A model generated the notes under the pieces. That model had not been told where the DNA came from. It did no database searches and worked only from the letters and a program-made list of their open reading frames with translations. Shown here one piece after another: positions 42,716-51,077 of a stretch of DNA of 64,000 bases. Within the stretch, counting starts at the first letter, position 1, and every line of letters starts with the position of its first letter. The translations under genes and the position numbers were made by a program. The stretch is from positions 1 to 64,000 of the forward strand of contig CAZAXK010000002.1 of assembly GCA_964489135.1 (NCBI GenBank), in the 5' to 3' direction. Origin of the DNA: JBBTQZ01 sp964489135. GTDB taxonomy: Bacteria; Patescibacteriota; Minisyncoccia; Phycocordibacterales; WO2-35-19.

Positions 42716-43837
42716 TTATTGTTCTAATAAAAATTCATGGAACTTGCCATTTGTATATTTATAATAATGCGGGCTCATATTTAAAACTCGATCATCGCCA
42801 AAACCAGCGGCTTGAAGTCCTCCTACATATGTATCCTCTTTCATTTTGGAGACGACGCACTTTTCATCAGACTTATCACATTGTGATATTGCCCTGTATA
42901 AATACATAACTTCGTCATACCCAAAAACAGCAGGCACAAAATCTTTTTCCGTTATCGCCGGGTATTTAATGGAAAGTTTTTCTCTTATTTTTTGGTCAAC
43001 TGGCTGATCGTAAGTAATTACCCCTTCTATAGATCTTTGGGGGACACTCGAAATAACTTTGTCCGTAAAGGCATCGGGAATCCCTATTCCGGTAAATATT
43101 GGGACATTGAAGTCCAAAACATCTTTTTGTTTAAAAAAACTGACTGAGTGATCTTCATAAAATACGGGAATGATGGAATCGACGTGATCATTTTTCATTT
43201 TCGCCAACATTGTACGAAAATCGGTTACATCGATATTAAATAGGTAAATTTTACTTGCGACACCTTTTTCTTGCGCCACTTTTTCAATGGCCACTTTACA
43301 TTCTGGAGCAAAGTCGAGATTTAAAAGAAAACCTCCAATTTTTTTGGCGCCATTATCTGCCAAATATTCCGCCGCGGCAGTACATTGTTTTCCTATATCA
43401 AAATACATTTTGAAAGAGTATGGGTTCTCATCCAGAAATTTCTCTACCAATGAATTGTAAATAAGGGGAATTTTATTTTGAGCTGAAATTGGAGAAACGG
43501 CAGAACTTGGTCCTGTAAATTCAACCGTCAAAGCGTCCACCCCATCAACGGCAATAAGCTTTTGTGCGGCGCTCGCTGATTTTTGCGCCTCGGTGGCACC
43601 ATCCTCAATCACTACCTCAATCTTTCCGCCTTGCGCCCTAATCTCGTCCACGGCCAGATGTGCTCCTTTAATATAACCTTCTCCCCAATATGCACCCCAT
43701 CCAGTAAGTGGGATAATGGCTCCTATTTTTACTGTATCCGATTTAGTATCTGAATTATTTCTGGATTGTCGCCACGCCACTCCCCCAACCAGCACCACCG
43801 CCACCACAAGCCAAATGATTTTGTTTTTCATGTTCAA
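42716..43837 (-). CDS. LivK-type substrate-binding protein 7
   Basis: 373 aa. Anchor MKNKIIWLVVAVVLVGGVAW, then VKIGAIIPLTGWGAYWGEGYIKG. Six cysteines in the exported part (QCTAAA, ECKVAI, SQCDKSDEKC). It is the first SBP after livM, hence probably the ancestral partner of the permease. Confidence 0.9.
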   Translation of the reverse strand: MNMKNKIIWLVVAVVLVGGVAWRQSRNNSDTKSDTVKIGAIIPLTGWGAYWGEGYIKGAHLAVDEIRAQGGKIEVVIEDGATEAQKSASAAQKLIAVDGVDALTVEFTGPSSAVSPISAQNKIPLIYNSLVEKFLDENPYSFKMYFDIGKQCTAAAEYLADNGAKKIGGFLLNLDFAPECKVAIEKVAQEKGVASKIYLFNIDVTDFRTMLAKMKNDHVDSIIPVFYEDHSVSFFKQKDVLDFNVPIFTGIGIPDAFTDKVISSVPQRSIEGVITYDQPVDQKIREKLSIKYPAITEKDFVPAVFGYDEVMYLYRAISQCDKSDEKCVVSKMKEDTYVGGLQAAGFGDDRVLNMSPHYYKYTNGKFHEFLLEQ

Positions 43838-43878
43838 AAATAAAGTTGAAATGATAAAGGATCAGAGATAAATGATAA

Positions 43879-44760
43879 TTACAACTTATACTCCCCGACC
43901 AACCCCTGTGGTCTATACATCATTAGTATAACCAGAAGGACCCCGTAAACAAGCTGGCGCATTTGGGCTACAATTTCGGACGGAAAGCCGACAAAGCGCA
44001 GAGCTTCCGGTAAAAGAATGAGGAAAATAGCCCCCAAAACCGAGCCCCGCAAATTGGCGAGCCCGCCTAGAATAATTATCGAAAGAATGAAGATCGATTC
44101 GTTCAGGGTAAAGGTGGAAGGGTCGATGAAGGTGATGTAGCTTGCAAATAACGAGCCCGCGATCGATGCGAGTACCGCTCCGATCACAAAGATGACTAAT
44201 TTGTACTGATGCGTTTTGTAGCCAAAGACCTGAATCGCTTGTTCGTCTTCCCTGATTGCTTTGAGCACTCGCCCGAAAGAGGAGTTGGTGATAAAAGAGG
44301 AAAGATAGAAGATGATTACGGCAGCCACTGCGACAAGGATCAAAAAGGAGAAGTTGTCGGAAAAGTCCAAGGAAAAAATATTCATAAAGTTGAATGAGGG
44401 TCGGTCAATGCCGGGGATTCCGAGTGGCCCACGGGTTAAACCTTGGGAATTAAGAAATATGCTGTAAACGATCACATTGAAGCCGAAGGAGCCAAGCACA
44501 TAGTAGTCGCCCTTGAATCGGCTTAGTACAAACCCAATAGCCAAGCTTACGAGAGCCGTAATGATAGCCCCAAGGATAATCGAGAGGAAGAAGTTGACGT
44601 CGTATCGGGTAAGCAGGATTGCGGTGGTATATGACCCAATACCGTAAAAGGCCGCTTGAGTGATTGATAGCAGGCCTGTATACCCCACCACCAAGTTCAA
44701 AGAGAGCCCGAGTATCGCATATATTCCTACTAGTATGCTTAAGTGTATTAAATATTCCAT
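43879..44760 (-). CDS. livM: Branched-chain amino acid ABC transporter permease LivM
   Basis: 293 aa polytopic. LivM-type motifs: GLSLNLVVGYTGLLSITQAAFYGIGSY near the N-terminus, SSFGRVLKAIREDEQAIQVFG (the cytoplasmic EAA-like loop that contacts LivG/F), and a C-terminal LLPEALRF... RPQGLVGEY. Starts 33 bp after livH. Confidence 0.95.
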   Translation of the reverse strand: MEYLIHLSILVGIYAILGLSLNLVVGYTGLLSITQAAFYGIGSYTTAILLTRYDVNFFLSIILGAIITALVSLAIGFVLSRFKGDYYVLGSFGFNVIVYSIFLNSQGLTRGPLGIPGIDRPSFNFMNIFSLDFSDNFSFLILVAVAAVIIFYLSSFITNSSFGRVLKAIREDEQAIQVFGYKTHQYKLVIFVIGAVLASIAGSLFASYITFIDPSTFTLNESIFILSIIILGGLANLRGSVLGAIFLILLPEALRFVGFPSEIVAQMRQLVYGVLLVILMMYRPQGLVGEYKL

Positions 44761-44793
44761 GAGTCAATTAATTATAAAACTTAAAGTGCAAAG

Positions 44794-45657
44794 TTATTTC
44801 CGGAGGATTCCTTGTGGTCGGAAGAGGAGAAAAATGATCAGCAATCCGAAAGCAATCGCATCTTTCCATTCTCCAGAAATTTTCCAGATCCCAAAGTTTT
44901 CTACAAAACCAAGCAGGAATGCGCCCAATATACCCCCGTAGATATTGCCAATACCGCCGATAATCGAGGCGATAACCCCCTTGAGAAGCAGGTGCATACC
45001 CATAGTTGGCTCGATGCCAGTGTCAAAACCGATCAAGATACCGGCAAGACCCGCGATCATGGAGCCCACGAAGAAAACCGCACCAATTATCCTGCCTGTA
45101 TTGATACCCACGATTTTGGAAACCTCTTCATCATCGGCGACCGCATTCACCGCTTTGCCGAAAAGAGTTTTCTTTAGAACCACGGCAAGAATGCTCATGA
45201 TAGCAACACCAGAAACCAAAATGATCAGTTGGACTTCGGTGATAACTGCGCCAAATATTTCATAAACCCTACCACTCCCCCCGAGCGAAAGTGTTTTGAA
45301 TTGGCTGGTAAAGAGCATTGCAATAATCGCCTGCAAGACAGTAAGGACTCCGAGCGAAGCGACGAGCATTACCATGTTCGAGGCCTTCCTATCGCGAAGC
45401 TTTTTGTAGACAAACCTGTTTATGAGGTAACCAAGAAGCCCCGTAATCAAAAGCCCGAGTGCGATACTTACCGGCAAATTAAGCCCCAGATCCTTATAGA
45501 AGAAGAACACGGCATAGCCCCCAACTGCCGCAAGCGCCCCATAGCCGAGATCAAAGAATTTTACCGTGCCATAAATCAGGTTGAACCCAAGCGCGACGAG
45601 AGTATAAATCGCGCCAGCGATGATACTGTTCAGAATAAGTTGAGGCAAAATGTCCAT
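44794..45657 (-). CDS. livH: Branched-chain amino acid ABC transporter permease LivH
   Basis: 287 aa polytopic. Starts LPQLILNSIIAGAIYTLVALGFNLIYG, has KAVNAVADDEEVSKIVGINTGRI (coupling loop) and ends RPQGILRK. It heads the minus-strand transporter operon and follows the ribosomal operon terminator by ~55 bp. Confidence 0.95.
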   Translation of the reverse strand: MDILPQLILNSIIAGAIYTLVALGFNLIYGTVKFFDLGYGALAAVGGYAVFFFYKDLGLNLPVSIALGLLITGLLGYLINRFVYKKLRDRKASNMVMLVASLGVLTVLQAIIAMLFTSQFKTLSLGGSGRVYEIFGAVITEVQLIILVSGVAIMSILAVVLKKTLFGKAVNAVADDEEVSKIVGINTGRIIGAVFFVGSMIAGLAGILIGFDTGIEPTMGMHLLLKGVIASIIGGIGNIYGGILGAFLLGFVENFGIWKISGEWKDAIAFGLLIIFLLFRPQGILRK

Positions 45658-45683
45658 TTCAGATTATTTCTAGCTCCACGGTA

Positions 45684-45712
45684 CTTATAATAACCTTGGA
45701 TTATAGAAACAA
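45684..45712 (-). promoter_or_regulatory. Promoter of the liv cluster
   Basis: TTGTTT (complement of 45707-45712), 17-bp spacer, TATAAG (complement of 45684-45689), with GTGGAG about 15 nt before the livH ATG. Confidence 0.5.
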
Positions 45713-45735
45713 CAAACCCCGATAATAACGGGGTT
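45711..45735 (-). terminator. Probable terminator after rplE
   Basis: AACCCCG/CGGGGTT (45715-45721/45729-45735) with a 7-nt loop; the U-tail is short (TTTGTTG). Confidence 0.6.
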
Positions 45736-45742
45736 AGTGGTC

Positions 45743-46279
45743 TTATTTCTTCTTGAATGGGAAGCCGAGGTGGTCGAGGAAAGCGCGAGCGCCTTCTTTG
45801 GATTTTTGGTTGGTAACGATTGTTACCGAGAAGCCGAAAACGTCCTTCAGATCTTCGTCGGCTGTTTCTGGAAATACCGTGTGCTCCTTGAGTCCTAGAG
45901 TGTAGTTGCCCATTTCATCGAAGGCAGTAGTAGAAACACCACGAAAGTCTTTGGTGCGAGGCAAGGCGACATTAATCAGGCGATCGAGGAAGCCCCACAT
46001 CTTGGCACCACGCAAAGTGACTGCGACACCCACAACGTCACCCTCACGAGTCTTGAAGGTAGCGATGGATTGCTTGGCACCTCTTCGGGTCGGTTTCTGG
46101 CCGGTTATCTTCGCCAATCGATTCTCGACGATTTCTACTTTCTTCTTGTCTTTGGCAGAACCGACGCCAGAATTGATAACCACCTTCAAAATCTTTGGTG
46201 ATTGCATCACATTTTTCAAACCCAGCTTATCTTTGAGTTCTTTGTAGGCCTCTTTGGTTTTATCTTTTAGCGATTTCAT
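45743..46279 (-). CDS. rplE: 50S ribosomal protein L5
   Basis: 178 aa. L5 motifs: PKILKVVINSGVG, ITGQKPTRRGAKQSIATFKTREG, FPETADEDLKDVFGFSVTIVT. Last gene of the ribosomal fragment; rpsN/rpsH/rplF, which usually follow, are absent here. Confidence 0.95.
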   Translation of the reverse strand: MKSLKDKTKEAYKELKDKLGLKNVMQSPKILKVVINSGVGSAKDKKKVEIVENRLAKITGQKPTRRGAKQSIATFKTREGDVVGVAVTLRGAKMWGFLDRLINVALPRTKDFRGVSTTAFDEMGNYTLGLKEHTVFPETADEDLKDVFGFSVTIVTNQKSKEGARAFLDHLGFPFKKK

Positions 46280-46296
46280 CTTTTTTGCTATTCAAA

Positions 46297-46518
46297 TTAT
46301 TTATCTGCTTTCTTTACATTCGATACATGTATAGGATGAGCTACCTCTACAACCTTCCCCTTCTCGCCTTGCTTGCGAGCTCTTTGGTGCTTCTTTAGGA
46401 GATTTATACCTTCCACAAGAACCTTGTCCATTTTAGGAAAGGCCTTGATAACCTGAGCTTTCTTGCCCTTGTCTTTGCCAGTTATGACTATTACTTTGTC
46501 TCCTTTTTTGATATTCAT
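46297..46518 (-). CDS. rplX: 50S ribosomal protein L24
   Basis: 73 aa. KOW motif KKGDKVIVITGKDKGKKAQVIK and the NLLKKHQRARKQGEKG loop. Shorter than the usual ~100 aa, ending soon after VAHPIHVSNVK. Confidence 0.94.
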   Translation of the reverse strand: MNIKKGDKVIVITGKDKGKKAQVIKAFPKMDKVLVEGINLLKKHQRARKQGEKGKVVEVAHPIHVSNVKKADK

Positions 46519-46522
46519 GATA

Positions 46523-46900
46523 CTAAATTACTTCCGGCGCAAGCGATACGATGGCCTGATGTCCGGCTTCAGCAATCTCTCTTGGGATAGGACCGAAGAT
46601 ACGATTGGCGCGAGGAGTTATCTCCCCCTTCTTTAGGTCGACTACAATAACTGCGTTTTCGTCGAAGCGGATATAAGAACCATCGCTTCTTCTAAGAGGG
46701 CTCTTTTGGCGGACGATGAGTCCAAGCAGGACGTCCTTTTTCTTCACCTCCTTTCTTGGTTCGGCTTTCTGAACTGAGAACTTAACAAGCTCGCCAATTT
46801 TGGCATAGCGCTTCTTGGAGCTACCAAGTATTTTGAAAATGCGCCCGATCTTTGCTCCGGAATTGTCTGCCACCTTTACGATTGTGCGATCTTGAATCAT
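46523..46900 (-). CDS. rplN: 50S ribosomal protein L14
   Basis: 125 aa. MIQDRTIVKVADNSGAKIGRI, conserved RRSDGSYIRFDENAVIV and FGPIPREIAEAGHQAIVSLAPEVI. Confidence 0.96.
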   Translation of the reverse strand: MIQDRTIVKVADNSGAKIGRIFKILGSSKKRYAKIGELVKFSVQKAEPRKEVKKKDVLLGLIVRQKSPLRRSDGSYIRFDENAVIVVDLKKGEITPRANRIFGPIPREIAEAGHQAIVSLAPEVI

Positions 46901-46915
46901 TTTATTATTGGAAAA

Positions 46916-47179
46916 TTAAACTACCACAAAGTGCTTAGTTTTGGAAATTGGCTTGGTCTCTCGGATTTCGACTTTTTCGCCAACCTTTCTGGTATTACCT
47001 GCATCATGAACCTTGTATTTCTTGTGAACCTTGTGGTACTTCTTGTACTTCGCATGCTTCACAAATCTCTGGACTTCGACAACAATCGTATCTTTCATTT
47101 TGTCGGACACCACAACTCCGCTCAAAACTTTGCCCTTTGAGCTTACTTCGGTATTCTTTTGTACTTTTTCTTTATTCAT
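46916..47179 (-). CDS. rpsQ: 30S ribosomal protein S17
   Basis: 87 aa. GVVVSDKMKDTIVVEV, HKKYKVHDAGN, GEKVEIRETKPISKTKHFVVV. Standard size. Confidence 0.95.
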   Translation of the reverse strand: MNKEKVQKNTEVSSKGKVLSGVVVSDKMKDTIVVEVQRFVKHAKYKKYHKVHKKYKVHDAGNTRKVGEKVEIRETKPISKTKHFVVV

Positions 47180-47184
47180 AGCTC

Positions 47185-47370
47185 TTATTTCATGCTTCCG
47201 ATTAGAGTCTTGATTCTCGCAATGTCTTTGCGGGTGTTTGCATACTCTTTCACATTTTTGGCTTTTGTGCCACTTGCCCCAAATCTCAGAGATCTGAGTG
47301 CGAGAGTTTTCTCCTCAAGTTCTTTGACCAGTTCAGCTTTGTTCTTCTTTTGTAATTCCTTTGTTTTCAT
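47185..47370 (-). CDS. rpmC: 50S ribosomal protein L29
   Basis: 61 aa. Small helical L29 with LQKKNKAELVKELEEKTLALRSLRFG and ARIKTLIGSMK ends. Confidence 0.9.
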   Translation of the reverse strand: MKTKELQKKNKAELVKELEEKTLALRSLRFGASGTKAKNVKEYANTRKDIARIKTLIGSMK

Positions 47371-47393
47371 GATTTTCTTGTCTTTTTTATCCC

Positions 47394-47813
47394 CTATACC
47401 CTTTCCACTATTTTTACCTTTACGGGTAGTTTGGTACCACCTTTGCGTAGCGCCTCCTTGGCGACAGTAGCGACTGCTCCATCCACCTCAAATAGCACTT
47501 GGCCAGGCAAAATCTGAACATGATATCCTTCGATATCGCCTTTGCCTTTACCCATCTTTACTTCAGCCGGCTTTTTGGTAAATGGCTTGTCCGGAAAAAC
47601 TCTGATCCAAACTCGTCCGGTCTTGCCTATTGCACGGGATATCGCCTTACGAGCTGATTCTATCTGGTTTGAAGTGACTCTATGAGCAGTAGTCGCCTTG
47701 AGGCCATGCGAGCCAAAAGAAACCTTGACGCCACGAGTTGCCGCCCCTATCTTGAGGGGGTTTTTGCGCATCACATGCCACTTTCTATATTTAACTTTCT
47801 TTGGGAATAACAT
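47394..47813 (-). CDS. rplP: 50S ribosomal protein L16
   Basis: 139 aa. MLFPKKVKYRKWH, GKGKGDIEGYHVQILPGQVLFEVDG, RKGGTKLPVKVKIVERV. Confidence 0.95.
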   Translation of the reverse strand: MLFPKKVKYRKWHVMRKNPLKIGAATRGVKVSFGSHGLKATTAHRVTSNQIESARKAISRAIGKTGRVWIRVFPDKPFTKKPAEVKMGKGKGDIEGYHVQILPGQVLFEVDGAVATVAKEALRKGGTKLPVKVKIVERV

Positions 47814-47850
47814 GGTTTAAAAATTATCAATTTGGAATTCTCGGTCTCAA

Positions 47851-48510
47851 TTATTTTTTGGCAAATACTTCACCCTTGTAAATCCAGACTTTTATACCGA
47901 TCTTGCCCAAAGGCAAGACTGCTTCGTAGAAAGCATAATCAATATCGGCGCGAAGTGTCTGTAGAGGGATCTGCCCCAATTTCTTGGTCTCCACGCGGGC
48001 CATATTTGAGCCACCCATGATACCCGAGAGAGTGACCTTCACCCCCTTTACATCACGGTTGGCATTTGCCTTCTCGATCGCCTGCTTGACCACTCGGCGG
48101 AACGGCATGCGCTTTTCCAAACCTTCACCTATCATCTGAGCCATTATCATGGCATTGGATTCTGGAGATTTGATTTCTTTGACGTCGATCTTTAGCTCCT
48201 CCTTTACGGAAACTTTATTGCGAGTCATAAACTTGGTCAGAGCATCTCGGAGCTTGGTCATGCCCTCCCCGCTTCGGCCGATTATCAAGCCCGGACGGGA
48301 GCTTTCTATTATGATGCGGAAGGTTTTCTCGCTGCGCTCCATTTCTATCGAGCTGACGAAAGCACCCTTGAGCTTCTTCTTAAGAAATTCGGTAATCAAA
48401 ACATCGGCGCGCAAATTTTCTTTGTATTTGGTCTTCACACCAAACCAACGCGACTTCCAATCGCGAATGATTCCGAGTCTATGAGCATATGGGTGAACGG
48501 TGTGGGACAT
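47851..48510 (-). CDS. rpsC: 30S ribosomal protein S3
   Basis: 219 aa with KH domain (SRPGLIIGRSGEGMTKLRDAL) and the C-terminal GVKVTLSGIMGGSNMARVE...GQIPLQTLRADIDYAFYEAV. Confidence 0.96.
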   Translation of the reverse strand: MSHTVHPYAHRLGIIRDWKSRWFGVKTKYKENLRADVLITEFLKKKLKGAFVSSIEMERSEKTFRIIIESSRPGLIIGRSGEGMTKLRDALTKFMTRNKVSVKEELKIDVKEIKSPESNAMIMAQMIGEGLEKRMPFRRVVKQAIEKANANRDVKGVKVTLSGIMGGSNMARVETKKLGQIPLQTLRADIDYAFYEAVLPLGKIGIKVWIYKGEVFAKK

Positions 48511-48539
48511 GTTTTTAATTTATATCTTAAATCTCAAAA

Positions 48540-48923
48540 TTATTTAGCTTTCTTACTTTTATCTCTCTTATCTTTTGCAGATTTGAGATTTGAATTTTGA
48601 CTTAATACGATTTTAATACGGCTGGTGCGCTTGCGGACAGGATGAGCGGCACCGTGGGCTACTGGTCGCCTGCGGTAAAGAATCTTACCGACATTTACCT
48701 CGATCGACTTTACCTTCAGAGCGTCTTCAGCAATACCCTGATCCTTGGCGTTACTAACAGCCGAAGAAAGCAGTTTTTGCAAAGGGAGAGTGGCGCGCTT
48801 GGTGAGTAGACCGAGGCGACGTCGAGCTTCAGCAATATTTTTGCCTCTTATACTATCGGCAACAATCCGCACCTTTCTCGGGGATTGTCTGTAGTCATTC
48901 AGTTGTGCGGTAACCTCTGTCAT
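48540..48923 (-). CDS. rplV: 50S ribosomal protein L22
   Basis: 127 aa. RQSPRKVRIVADSIRGKNIAEARRRL, then the C-terminal loop RRRPVAHGAAHPVRKRTSRIKIVL. A Lys-rich tail extends it slightly. Confidence 0.95.
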   Translation of the reverse strand: MTEVTAQLNDYRQSPRKVRIVADSIRGKNIAEARRRLGLLTKRATLPLQKLLSSAVSNAKDQGIAEDALKVKSIEVNVGKILYRRRPVAHGAAHPVRKRTSRIKIVLSQNSNLKSAKDKRDKSKKAK

Positions 48924-48933
48924 TTATTTAAAA

Positions 48934-49275
48934 TTATTTCTTGGATTCGACGGTCGCCTTGGCGCTCTTTGCAGCGGCTATTTCGGCCTCCTTGGCCTTG
49001 GCTTCTGCTTCCTTTTGCATTTTACCGCCGTGCTTGATGAACTTCTTGGTTGGTGAAAATTCGCCCAATCTGTGGCCAACCATGTCTTCAGTTACAAAAA
49101 CTTCCAAATGGCTCCTGCCGTTGTGCACCCCGAAGGTGAAGCCGACCATTTCTGGCGCGATAACACAGGCTCTAGACCAAGTTTTAATAACCCCAGCTTG
49201 CTCGGGTCTCTTGCCTTCTATTTTTTTGAGGACGCGAGGGTCCACATAAGGGCCTTTTTTTAGTGATCGAGACAT
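48934..49275 (-). CDS. rpsS: 30S ribosomal protein S19
   Basis: 113 aa from ATG 49275 (MSRSLKKGPYVDPRVLKKIE), with the conserved IAPEMVGFTFGVHNGRSHLEVFVTEDMVGHRLGEFSPT. A longer in-frame reading to 49368 lies in the leader and is rejected. An Ala/Glu/Lys-rich C-terminal tail is added. It starts the fragment; rplB, rplW, rplD, rplC are not upstream here. Confidence 0.94.
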   Translation of the reverse strand: MSRSLKKGPYVDPRVLKKIEGKRPEQAGVIKTWSRACVIAPEMVGFTFGVHNGRSHLEVFVTEDMVGHRLGEFSPTKKFIKHGGKMQKEAEAKAKEAEIAAAKSAKATVESKK

Positions 49276-49290
49276 GCAACTAAATTTAAT

Positions 49291-49303
49291 CCCGCTAAGC
49301 GGG
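49291..49303 (-). promoter_or_regulatory. Hairpin in the rpsS leader
   Basis: CCCGC/GCGGG with a 3-nt loop in the rpsS 5' UTR, 16 bp before the start codon. It could take part in ribosomal-protein autoregulation; not proven. Confidence 0.4.
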
Positions 49304-49312
49304 AACTCAAAT

Positions 49313-49341
49313 ATACTATATGAAGCTTCGTATAATGTCAA
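49313..49341 (-). promoter_or_regulatory. Promoter of the ribosomal protein operon
   Basis: TTGACA (complement of 49336-49341), 17-bp spacer, TAGTAT (complement of 49313-49318; a TATAGT 15 bp away is an alternative). It lies between argS and rpsS. Confidence 0.6.
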
Positions 49342-49372
49342 ACACCCAAAGAAGCCCCTCTCGCCCACCCTC

Positions 49373-51058
49373 CTACATCCGCTCTGGCACCTTTATACCA
49401 AGCAAATTAAGGCCATTTGTGAGCACGGTATATACCGCCCGAGTAAGTGCTACACGGTAATCCGATACTTCTCTGTTCGTGGGGTCAATTATTTGATTCT
49501 TGGCATAATAGCTATTGAACGAGGCGGAGAGCTCGATGAGATATGTAACTAGAAAGTGTGGTGCGTACTCTTGCCCTGCCTTCTCTACTATTTCTGGGAA
49601 TCGATAAAGAAGTCTTTCAACTTCGGAGACTTCGCCCTGAATCAGCTTGGGTTCCACATGGTTGCTCTCCGCCTTTTCCAAAACCGATTTTGCTCGCACC
49701 GCAGTGTATTGCAGATATGGCCCCGAATCACCCTCAAACGAAATCGACTTTTCAAGATCAAAGACAATATCGCCCCCGATCGCCTGCCGAAGGATCGAGT
49801 ATTTGATCGCACCGATCGCCACCATCTCGGCAATCTTTTCTTTTTCACCCTCCTCGATATCGCGAGAAGCAATTTTGCCCATAATCATTTCCTTCACTTG
49901 TAGGATTAGGGCCTCCGCCGTGATCACTGTGCCAGTCCGGCTCGACATCTTGCCACTCGGCAATCGAAGCATGCCATGAGAAAGGTGCTCAGTTTTCTCC
50001 GCCACCGGCTTATTGATCTGTTCGAGTGCCTTGAGCACTACTTGGAAATAACTGTCCTGTTCGTTCGCAGTCACAATTATCGATTTATCGGCACTATAAA
50101 CCGACTCTTTGCGCAAAGCATGAGCCAGATCTTTTGCCTCGTAGAGCGGAAGTCCTTGTTGCGTCAGAAAAACTCGGGTGTGTAACTTGGAATCATACTT
50201 CTCACCGCGGAAAATGATTGCCCCTTCACTTTCTTCGAAAACCCCCTTCGCCAAATATTCATGAACAAGCTTTACCGCCGCGCCCGAAACTTCGCTCTCG
50301 AAGAATAGATAGTCAAATTTCGTATTCAAAATTTTATACAGAGTATCAAAGTGAGTGAGCGAGACCTCCCGAGCCCAAGCATATATTTGGTTTAGTGATT
50401 CGTCACTCTTTTCGAAAACTTTCTTATTTATTTCTTTTATCTCCTCGGTGGCGGTCGGGTCGTCCTCATAAGCCATGGCCCCAGTCGCATAAGCTCGGCC
50501 AACAAAGTCGACATTGTCACTCAGCTCCCCATCTTTACGAAGACCGAGCTTCATAATCCCCCAGACGGCCTTCGCGATATGCAGTCCGACATCGCCTTGA
50601 TAGGTGTTCCTCTTCACCTCAGCGCCACTACCCTCGAAAATATTCGAAAGAGATTGCCCGATCACATTACCCATAAGATGCCCGATATGCATCGGCTTCA
50701 AAACATTGGTGTTGGTATACTCAATAATTATCTTTTGATTTTTTAGGTTATCAGTCTTCCCAAACTCTTCCCCTTTTTCATTAATCTTACTCAGAGAGTC
50801 TGCAAAAAATATAGGAGATAAATATATATTCACGAATCTCGGAACAACAAATTCAATTTTGCTGATTTGCCTTTGCAAATCACCCTGAGCCAGTCGAAGG
50901 GTTTGCTCCAATTTGGCAAAATCGTCTTTCGCTTTATCACCATTTATGATCAGGGTAAAATCACCATTCTTTAATTCTTTTGGATGGACTAGAGCAAAAC
51001 CATCGTCCCTTTGAAGGGTTTCCTTTGCCCAATCTTCAATCTGTTGCCTTATCTGCAT
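49373..51058 (-). CDS. argS: Arginyl-tRNA synthetase
   Basis: 561 aa class I synthetase. Signature HIGH as MHIGHLMGN and KMSKS as GKMSSRTG; N-terminal Add1-like domain and C-terminal anticodon-binding DALR domain. Residues about 53-61 (TLRLAQGD) come from a palindromic DNA element not part of the family. Located upstream of the ribosomal operon. Confidence 0.95.
   Translation of the reverse strand: MQIRQQIEDWAKETLQRDDGFALVHPKELKNGDFTLIINGDKAKDDFAKLEQTLRLAQGDLQRQISKIEFVVPRFVNIYLSPIFFADSLSKINEKGEEFGKTDNLKNQKIIIEYTNTNVLKPMHIGHLMGNVIGQSLSNIFEGSGAEVKRNTYQGDVGLHIAKAVWGIMKLGLRKDGELSDNVDFVGRAYATGAMAYEDDPTATEEIKEINKKVFEKSDESLNQIYAWAREVSLTHFDTLYKILNTKFDYLFFESEVSGAAVKLVHEYLAKGVFEESEGAIIFRGEKYDSKLHTRVFLTQQGLPLYEAKDLAHALRKESVYSADKSIIVTANEQDSYFQVVLKALEQINKPVAEKTEHLSHGMLRLPSGKMSSRTGTVITAEALILQVKEMIMGKIASRDIEEGEKEKIAEMVAIGAIKYSILRQAIGGDIVFDLEKSISFEGDSGPYLQYTAVRAKSVLEKAESNHVEPKLIQGEVSEVERLLYRFPEIVEKAGQEYAPHFLVTYLIELSASFNSYYAKNQIIDPTNREVSDYRVALTRAVYTVLTNGLNLLGIKVPERM
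50881..50901. repeat. CCTGAGC-type palindromic element in argS
   Basis: CACCCTGAGCCAGTCGAAGGG, imperfect palindrome, read as TLRLAQGD on the minus strand. It lies in the flexible N-terminal part of ArgS. Confidence 0.55.
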
Positions 51059-51077
51059 AGAAAGATACTAACATTTT

